DNA of 64,000 nucleotides from Schizochytrium sp. CCTCC M209059 (taxonomy: Eukaryota; Sar; Bigyra; Thraustochytrida; Thraustochytriidae), in assembly GCA_000818945.1 (NCBI GenBank), contig KN805397.1, positions 228,699 to 292,698 of the forward strand, written 5' to 3'. Positions 58,246 through 64,000 of the stretch are shown one piece after another (positions within the stretch are counted from its first letter, which is position 1; every line of letters starts with the position of its first letter). The notes below the pieces were generated by a model. The model did not search any database. It saw nothing but the letters and a program-made list of their open reading frames with translations, and was not told the DNA's origin. The position numbers and the translations under genes were made by a program.

Positions 58246-58712
58246 CTACGCAAGAGCTTCACGCAACGCGGCTGGGAGGCTTTACAAGGAGCCCATTCTC
58301 ATTTTCTGCGATTAGGGCGTGGTTCTGCTTTCGTTCTCAATTCGTTCTATCAAACGATCCGTTGGAAGGCAAGAAAAGTGGTGTGGCCTGACCTACCTTT
58401 TTACCCTGGGAGATGAGCTTGTCTCTCTATCAAAGAGAGCAGTCAGGAAGGGGCGAAAACAGATTGTGAGTTTGCGAAAAGTCGTCTTGGTAATCTATAT
58501 AGCAAAAGGCAAAAGAATCCGTCGCCCACGGTCGTTGAAGGACACTTGATTTGATTAGATTTGACCTCAGAGTCGAATCCATAGCTTTTCTTGCTCAGGT
58601 TCCACGCGAGGCCAGAACAAAAGTAGACTGTTTTCGACTTAGGGTCTTGCTGTTTGCACGCGCTCGCGCGCGTGCGACCGATCGAGCGAGCGAGTAGGGC
58701 AAAGCGTAAACA
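58246..58712. promoter_or_regulatory. Divergent promoter region
   Basis: The 467 bases between two start codons hold a short GCGCGCG-rich run near 58660-58672 followed by a GAGCGA repeat. No gene is supported. Confidence 0.4.
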
Positions 58713-59303
58713 ATGGCTTTCTTTGGACTGACGTACCTGGGGGAGCAGGCATACTTTCGCGATAGCTCGGAGCATGGACTCGACCTGGGCCTCTTTTCCG
58801 AGGATGACCTTGAACGAGCGCTCGATCGAACAGTGGGCAAAAACGCTACGACCGTGGAGCTGAGCAAGATCCCTGACTACCTCGTGAAGCTGTACAAGGG
58901 TCCGCTTGTACCAAAGTGGGATGATGATTTGATTCGGGAGCAGCTGACCGCGCTTGGAATGGAGGACGGCGCCCAGGATGTGGCACGAAATGTATTTCTT
59001 GAAGCCTGCCGCAAGGCGCGCGAGGTTACCATGCATCCGTCTTTTCATGAAGGTCGGCCGTACAAAGCAGTCGAGTACAGGTCCATGAGTGAATTCAAAG
59101 ATGCTACGAAGCGAAACGTACGCCTTGCGCACAATCCGCGTGACAAATTCTTGAACCCAGTCGTCTCAAGTCACTCCGTAGGCTGGAATGTTGGCGAGAC
59201 TGAGTTCGCCAAGCTTGACGCCAAGTGTACTAAACGATTTCCCAAAACAGCGAGCCCGGAGAGTCTTTTTGCTGATGCGATGGCTGCGGCGAATCTTCAA
59301 TGA
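58713..59303 (+). CDS. Hypothetical 196-residue protein
   Basis: The start is the ATG at 58713 (CAATGG context). I do not recognise the family. The protein is soluble and mixed, with no signal peptide or membrane segment. A C-terminal stretch (residues about 127-165), YRSMSEFKDATKRNVRLAHN followed by FLNPVVSSHSVGWN, looks conserved. The Pro...Ser-Ser-x-x-x-Gly-Trp ending recalls short motifs in microtubule inner proteins of cilia, such as the PIERCE and SPMIP types. That is a weak resemblance and is not a call. Confidence 0.6.
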   Translation: MAFFGLTYLGEQAYFRDSSEHGLDLGLFSEDDLERALDRTVGKNATTVELSKIPDYLVKLYKGPLVPKWDDDLIREQLTALGMEDGAQDVARNVFLEACRKAREVTMHPSFHEGRPYKAVEYRSMSEFKDATKRNVRLAHNPRDKFLNPVVSSHSVGWNVGETEFAKLDAKCTKRFPKTASPESLFADAMAAANLQ

Positions 59304-59789
59304 ATAAAGATAAACACATATAGACCTTACATTGCACGGGATTATGTCGAGGAGAGACATCCTTGGAGTAGACCTACGCGTGACTGTTGCACTTCGTTTC
59401 TCCTTTCGTTTCGTTTCGTTTCGATTCGATTCGATTCGATTCGATTCGATTCGATTTTTTTATTTTTATTTTTTGGGGGGGGGGTCGTTCGCTGTCTTTT
59501 GCCTTGTTTTATCTTGTCAATTCCTTTTTCCTATGATCTTGTTTGCATGTCTTGTCCTTTCCTTGTTTCTATAATCCCGTTTGCATAATTGACCACACTC
59601 AAAAATTAACATTCCGTTCCATATTGCTATTGTGGAACGTGCTTCGTCCGGACTTATACTTCGTCCTTATTCTCTGAATACAAGGGACAAGCTGCGGCTG
59701 GCAACACACAATTTCGCGCCGGAAAAGGCTTACGCTCGAAAGGAAAGATGGTGAGCACGATAATACATTCTTTGGAGGGGAGTAAAATA
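59304..59789. other. Convergent 3' region with (TTCGA)n repeat
   Basis: This contains a pentanucleotide TTCGT/TTCGA tract at about 59405-59455, a T/A-rich run and then a G9 run at about 59475-59483. It lies between the 196-residue gene (+) and XAP5 (-). No gene is supported. Confidence 0.5.
59405..59455. repeat. (TTCGT)/(TTCGA)n pentanucleotide repeat
   Basis: TTCGT units turn into TTCGA units, about ten in all, in the 3' spacer of the 196-residue gene. Confidence 0.9.
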
Positions 59790-61085
59790 TCAGATCCGAG
59801 GCACGGCCTCTTTGTCTTGTGAGTTAGCGACTTTAATAGGATCGAACACCTCCCATTGACTCGCAGGATAAATGTGCTTGTTCTTATTGTACCAATGACG
59901 GTCACAAACCTTGCCAGCGTGAGACTCTCGTCCCGCCACACGAATGTCGCCTTGCAGACGGACATCTTCCTCGACACTGAATTTGTTGAGCGGACCTGTT
60001 CTTCCTCGCGCGTTGCTCATGATGAGATCGTAAAAGGTAAGAAAGTTCGGAATGATCATGTCCTCCTTGATGTACATGAGAGTATCTGCGGAAGCAGCGC
60101 GCAAACTCGGAAAGTGCTTCATCATTCTTAGTCGCACCTTTTCCAAAAAGTCGGAAACGGTAGTGCCCTTGGTGACGACGATGCGATCACGATTGCCTTC
60201 GCCCGTCCAGTAACTGTAGGTGATCGTGAGCGGCTCGGCCTTGATTTTCGCCTTTTCCGCTTCCTTGATCGCGTGTTCACGCTCCTCTTCTTTGCGCAGC
60301 TTCTCATCACGTTCTCGATCAGGCAAAAAGCTTGTTTCTACGTCGGGATTTTTGGTGACCCGAAGCTCCCTCTCTTGCTCTCCATCGTCGCTTCCGTCCC
60401 GCCCATCGTTTTCGTCGCCGCTGCGCTTGCGTTTCTTCTCTTTCTTGTTCTTTTTGCCTTTCTTGTCCTTTTTGCGCTTCTTGGACTTTTTGGGAGCTGC
60501 GGACGTATCTTTATCGTCGTCGTCGTCGTCGTTGTCGTCATCGTCGTCGTCAAGGTCATCGTCGCCTTCATCTTCGGCAGCGAAGGAGAGAAGGGCGTGA
60601 TCGCGACGTGCCCGTTTAGCACGCTTTCTGGCTCGATCATCGGCTTTAGCGTGCTCTGCGTTGGGAGTCAAGGTGCCAGAGCCTAGGCCCGCCTCGATCG
60701 CGGCGGCCTTGCGCTGCGACTCGCGGTACTCCTCGCGGGTTTGAAGACCATACGGGCGGTCGCTGGCCTCGCTGTGCAAGACTTCCTTTTGAAAGCGCCT
60801 GCCCACGTCTCGAAGCGTGTCGGCGTCTGGAACGGCGGACCGAATCGTGAGCTCTTCGCGTTGTCGTTGGTATTGCTCCAGCAGGTGTTGGCGCTCCTTG
60901 GCGAGCTGCGCGGCGCGTGGTCCGGAAAGATTGCCTTCGGTGGTGTAGATGGATGCGGCTGCCGCCGCCGCTAAACTAGCCGCCCGCGACGCGGACGCGG
61001 ACGCGGACGCGGATCCTGTACCTCCTGCGGCCGACGACCCTGCCGCCGTGCCGCCGGCAGCCTCATCCTTCTTCCCTTCGCCCAT
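59790..61085 (-). CDS. XAP5/FAM50 family protein
   Basis: This is 431 residues from the ATG at 61085; the frame opens from a GTG at 61151. The C-terminal 170 residues are the XAP5 domain. Diagnostic blocks are NPDVETSFLPDRERDEKLRK, ITYSYWTGEGNRD, MYIKEDMIIPNFLTFYDLI, ARGRTGPL, SHAGKVCDRHWYNKNKHIYP and SQWEVFDP. The middle is Asp-rich then Lys-rich, a probable nuclear localisation region. The N-terminus has an Ala/Ser run and a short GSASASAS repeat. FAM50A in humans binds the spliceosome, and plant XAP5 CIRCADIAN TIMEKEEPER affects light and clock responses through RNA processing. A spliceosomal role is notable in so intron-poor a region. Confidence 0.95.
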   Translation of the reverse strand: MGEGKKDEAAGGTAAGSSAAGGTGSASASASASRAASLAAAAAASIYTTEGNLSGPRAAQLAKERQHLLEQYQRQREELTIRSAVPDADTLRDVGRRFQKEVLHSEASDRPYGLQTREEYRESQRKAAAIEAGLGSGTLTPNAEHAKADDRARKRAKRARRDHALLSFAAEDEGDDDLDDDDDDNDDDDDDKDTSAAPKKSKKRKKDKKGKKNKKEKKRKRSGDENDGRDGSDDGEQERELRVTKNPDVETSFLPDRERDEKLRKEEEREHAIKEAEKAKIKAEPLTITYSYWTGEGNRDRIVVTKGTTVSDFLEKVRLRMMKHFPSLRAASADTLMYIKEDMIIPNFLTFYDLIMSNARGRTGPLNKFSVEEDVRLQGDIRVAGRESHAGKVCDRHWYNKNKHIYPASQWEVFDPIKVANSQDKEAVPRI

Positions 61086-62378
61086 CGCGGCAGGCAACAC
61101 CAAGCACAGCAATTGCGGACAACTTTTGCTGCCACTCGCAAAAGGCCACACTCATAGAACGAATAGTGAGTTGATGAACGTCTCACAGAGGCGAGATCAG
61201 TGCGCTCTTTGCCTGCAAATCTTTGTCATCCCTACAACCTGCAATGCAAACTAGCTTTCTAACAAGCTCCCTGCTACACTTGAAAAAGCAAACGAAGGCT
61301 CTGCACCTATGGCGGCACTTGCACGCGTTTTCATGGAGGAAGAGCCCCTTTTGCAATAGCGCAGCCTTGGGGACTTGCTTGCAAAAGGCGAGACGTCCAT
61401 GTCCGGGTACCGTTTGTCGACTTGGTCCGGTCAAATTTGCAGACCCGATGACACGTGTGGGACTGTGCGCGACAGACGTGTCCTTGTTGGGGACTTGGAG
61501 TTTGTCGAATGAATCGATTTTTGATGTACGAGCGGAGCCTGGATCGTCTTGAAAGCCGACGCAGCCCTTGAGGGGATTGTCGGAAACGCATGCCCCAAAA
61601 TGTACGGCCCGGACGCGCGCGCGCGCGCACGAAGAGCATTTACAAACAACTCTGCGGCTCGGTGCAATCCGCCGAGGTGGGACAACTTTCCCTCGTAGTT
61701 ACTAATCGTAAGTTGGGCCTATAGGCTAGACTCGCCCACATACATGCACACTGATTTTCACAAAGTACGGTTCGTCCGGTGCGGCGAGGCGGTGGGCATA
61801 AGGAGCACACGAGCACTATCGACGGCGGGACCTTAAGTTTAGACTGCGCGGAAATCTGTGAGCCTCCTCGCCATTTCAATCAATTGGCCCCGGTCCGCCT
61901 GGCGGCGGCTGTTTATGGAGGCTTCAGTAGAAGCTCATCTACCCAAAACTAGAGGACTCGCGGGACGCGAGGAGAACGCCACTGCGCGCAGAAAGCTTTC
62001 CCGACAGCCAGCGAGGCCGGCCCTTCGGTGAAGATCGTGATGGCGTCCTTTGGAAAGCTCGTCCGCCGCCAGTTAGAGCGATAAGCTTGCTGCCAATATT
62101 GTCCCGTACGACTGGTCCCAAACGCCGATGCTCCCGCATCAGTCAAAAGCGCAGCTTAGGCTTCGCAGAGCCCAATCCATTCAAGTGTCGTCTCACCAGG
62201 AAATGCTGGCAAGCCGACCTTTCTAGACGTGAGCTAGGTCGAGTTTCGCTACAAACGTCCAAGTGCACGTGCAGACGCTTGCCGAGCATTCTGCACCTCG
62301 GGCGGCTCGGAAAGGAGATCGGGCTGCACAAGGGGGGGGGGGGGTTGCTAGGAAGCTAGAAAACAAGAAGAAAGTAGC
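61086..62378. other. Intergenic region between XAP5 and the coiled-coil/PH gene
   Basis: No gene is called over 1.3 kb. Several short ORFs on the minus strand (for example 61949-62146) look faintly coding, but none has a recognisable domain, and they may be relics. A G12 run lies at 62333-62344, 35 bases before the next start codon. Confidence 0.4.
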
Positions 62379-64000
62379 ATGGCAGAAGCAAGAGTGCGGG
62401 CTCTTGAGCGCCAGCTCCGCCTCAAAGATGAGGAGCTGGAGCTGGCCGCGCAACTCGGCCAGGCTCTTGTACGCAAGGAAACAAAACAAAGCGCTCAGCT
62501 CGAACGATCGGAGGCAAGGATAAAAGACCTTGAGCAACTCGTCGAATGCCTGAGGAGGGACAAGGAAGTGCTGTTGCGACGCATTCATCAGCCGTCCGTA
62601 CACAGCGACATCAATGACCCTTTTGCTACGATTCAGGCACTGGAAAAGGAAAACGATGAGCTGAGATACGAGCTCAAACGCGTCCAGTTCAAACTCGACC
62701 ATGCAAAGCCTGACACCGCCGGGCTTGATCAAGGTGAATATAGGGAGGACGAAATCGAAAGACTCAAGGCCGCTCTACGTGACCTCGGAAACGGGAATGG
62801 CCTGCTGGCCTGGAAACAGATGCATGCCGAGGAGATGCACGCTTTCCAGAGAGGAAGCGACAAGAAGATTGAACGTCTCATTACTGCATCGGCGCGCGAA
62901 TCGATTCGACTCGTAGAACGCCTTGAACGACTTCGAGACACTGCACCTGACGATACCGATCGCAGCTCCCGACGAAGCTCTGTGGCATCTTCGCTTCCGT
63001 CCTTGAGCTTTAGCCGAGGAAATTCGCCTTCCTTGAGCCGGCGTTCTTCCTTTAGCCATCCACGAGAGACGCAGCAAACAATCTCTCAGCAGTTGGTGGC
63101 CCAGTTCCTTACAGACACGTGCGACGCAGTCGACGTGCGGCGGAAACCCGAGTCAAGCTCGATGTCCTTCGCTTCTAACTTTTCCACAGAAACGCTCGAG
63201 CTCGATCTCAACGAGGTCGAGCGTGACGAAATGCTCGAGAATTCACTTGCAGAGACGATTGGCGTGCCACCAGAAACGCAACAAGCCACGAAGCCAGCCA
63301 CGAGATCTGCTGCCTCGAATGGGGGGCCATCGGTGGCTGTGGCCCGCGCAGCAGCGGCTGCGGCGCTACAAAAGAATGGTCGAGGCCCACCGCCGCCTGT
63401 TCCTATGCGACCGAAGCGCCAATCGTCGAGGCTCAATGTGGACTCCATGCCCTCTGAATCGGCGAAAGTGACAGTGGCGGTAACCTTGTCCCAGCCTACA
63501 TTCGCAAATGTTGACAGGCTACCTTCCCCCAAGGTACCAATGTCTTCCCGTAATAAAGCAGCCCCGCCGCCGCCTGTTCCGCTTCGAGCTGTCGTGCAAG
63601 GCGCATTTTGCTGTCTCGAGGACGAGAACAACGAGTCTGCGACAAAGCACAAGGAGGCTTCGGCGAGCTTGGATGCAAAGGTCGACGAAGGCAAAACCAC
63701 GCAGAGCGACGACGATGTGAGCGAGGGTGAAGAGGATGACAAGGACGGCTCCGCGTCAGAAGGAAGTGCGGACAGCTTCAAAACGAGACGGCGCGGTCGC
63801 AGCAGAACGCGGCGTGTCCGGAAAGCGCCGCCCAGCTTTACGCCGCTGTGGGCCGAGGCGCGCATGGGAACGCTGCTCGTCAAACTTGCCTCTGCGCGCA
63901 AGTCCGAGAAATGGTCGGCGCGGTTTTGCGTCTACGTGGACAAGAGGCTGCACATTTTTCGATCCGAAATGGACGCTAAAAAGTACTCCATGTATCTCGC
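62379..64000 (+). CDS. Coiled-coil protein with PH domain, 3'-truncated by the window edge
   Basis: This open frame starts at the ATG at 62379 and continues without a stop to the end, so at least 540 residues are visible. Residues about 1-165 form coiled coil (RALERQLRLKDEELELAAQL and later heptads). A Ser/Arg-rich linker follows, then two proline-rich motifs, PPPPVPMRPKR near 345 and PPPPVPLR near 400, which could bind SH3 or WW domains. An acidic stretch and a basic RRGRSRTRRVRK patch come next. From residue 496, MGTLLVKLASARKSEKWSARF begins a pleckstrin-homology domain (phosphoinositide or protein binding). The rest, possibly a GAP, GEF or kinase domain, lies outside. The C-terminal completion is needed for a family name. 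Confidence 0.8.
   Translation, partial: MAEARVRALERQLRLKDEELELAAQLGQALVRKETKQSAQLERSEARIKDLEQLVECLRRDKEVLLRRIHQPSVHSDINDPFATIQALEKENDELRYELKRVQFKLDHAKPDTAGLDQGEYREDEIERLKAALRDLGNGNGLLAWKQMHAEEMHAFQRGSDKKIERLITASARESIRLVERLERLRDTAPDDTDRSSRRSSVASSLPSLSFSRGNSPSLSRRSSFSHPRETQQTISQQLVAQFLTDTCDAVDVRRKPESSSMSFASNFSTETLELDLNEVERDEMLENSLAETIGVPPETQQATKPATRSAASNGGPSVAVARAAAAAALQKNGRGPPPPVPMRPKRQSSRLNVDSMPSESAKVTVAVTLSQPTFANVDRLPSPKVPMSSRNKAAPPPPVPLRAVVQGAFCCLEDENNESATKHKEASASLDAKVDEGKTTQSDDDVSEGEEDDKDGSASEGSADSFKTRRRGRSRTRRVRKAPPSFTPLWAEARMGTLLVKLASARKSEKWSARFCVYVDKRLHIFRSEMDAKKYSMYL

Noticed and set aside
61640..62150. Minus-strand ORFs with faint coding character, thought at first to be a transposon relic
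   Set aside because: No reverse transcriptase, integrase or transposase motif could be identified and no terminal repeats flank them.
1..64000. tRNA, rRNA and CRISPR
   Set aside because: I looked for B-box-like GGTTCGANTCC sequences with a matching cloverleaf, conserved rRNA blocks and regularly spaced direct repeats with unique spacers, and found none convincing. A covariance-model scan would be decisive.

Overview
The window is eukaryotic nuclear DNA. It is gene-dense and mostly GC-rich, with about 23 protein-coding genes, two clear degraded or partial loci, and no rRNA, tRNA, CRISPR array or intact transposon that I can support. Almost every gene is one uninterrupted ORF; only two short 5'-proximal introns are evident (a Rab-type GTPase and an ER thioredoxin-domain protein). 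Compact intron-poor genes, long low-complexity 5' leaders, a peroxisome-targeted malate synthase G, and a kinase with a plant-type NAF motif fit a stramenopile, most likely a thraustochytrid or other labyrinthulomycete. That taxonomic call is inference from content, not from a search.

Layout, left to right. 1-10 kb: a poly-Gln helical-repeat protein (+), an MFSD5-like molybdate-anion transporter (-), a METTL13-like methyltransferase with an N-terminal Tudor-like segment (+), and a FUSC/ALMT-like membrane protein (-). 10.3-13.9 kb: a visibly AT-richer, gene-poor patch with a frameshifted coding relic, a small protein with PD-(D/E)XK nuclease-like residues, a 35-bp tandem repeat, a second frameshifted mini-ORF and a strong hairpin followed by T8. 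13.9-15.7 kb: GC-rich low-complexity leader. 15.7-28 kb: a CIPK-like kinase, a Nudix hydrolase, a Rab GTPase, peroxisomal malate synthase G, a TBC-domain protein with a poly-Gln insert, and a NIFK/Nop15-like nucleolar RRM protein.

28-43 kb: an IQ-motif/zinc-ribbon protein, a LIM protein, a carnitine acyltransferase, a mitochondrial pyruvate-dehydrogenase-kinase-type protein and cohesin subunit SCC3/STAG. 43-64 kb: a TMX-like ER thioredoxin protein, a large kinesin-4-like motor with two C-terminal p25-alpha-like motifs, HEATR6, a DGQHR/ParB-like nuclear-looking protein, an unknown membrane-anchored protein, a small conserved-looking protein, XAP5/FAM50, and the 5' part of a coiled-coil/PH protein that runs off the right edge.

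Functionally this is ordinary housekeeping sequence: acetyl-CoA and fat metabolism (malate synthase, carnitine acyltransferase, PDK-type kinase), ribosome biogenesis, cohesin, trafficking (Rab, TBC) and cytoskeleton. There is no operon logic. Neighbours are often divergent with short shared promoters or convergent with short shared 3' regions. The most unusual items are the kinesin tail motifs, the eukaryotic DGQHR protein, the acylatable nuclease-like protein in the decayed patch, the Tudor-methyltransferase fusion and the TBC protein that seems to lack its catalytic fingers.
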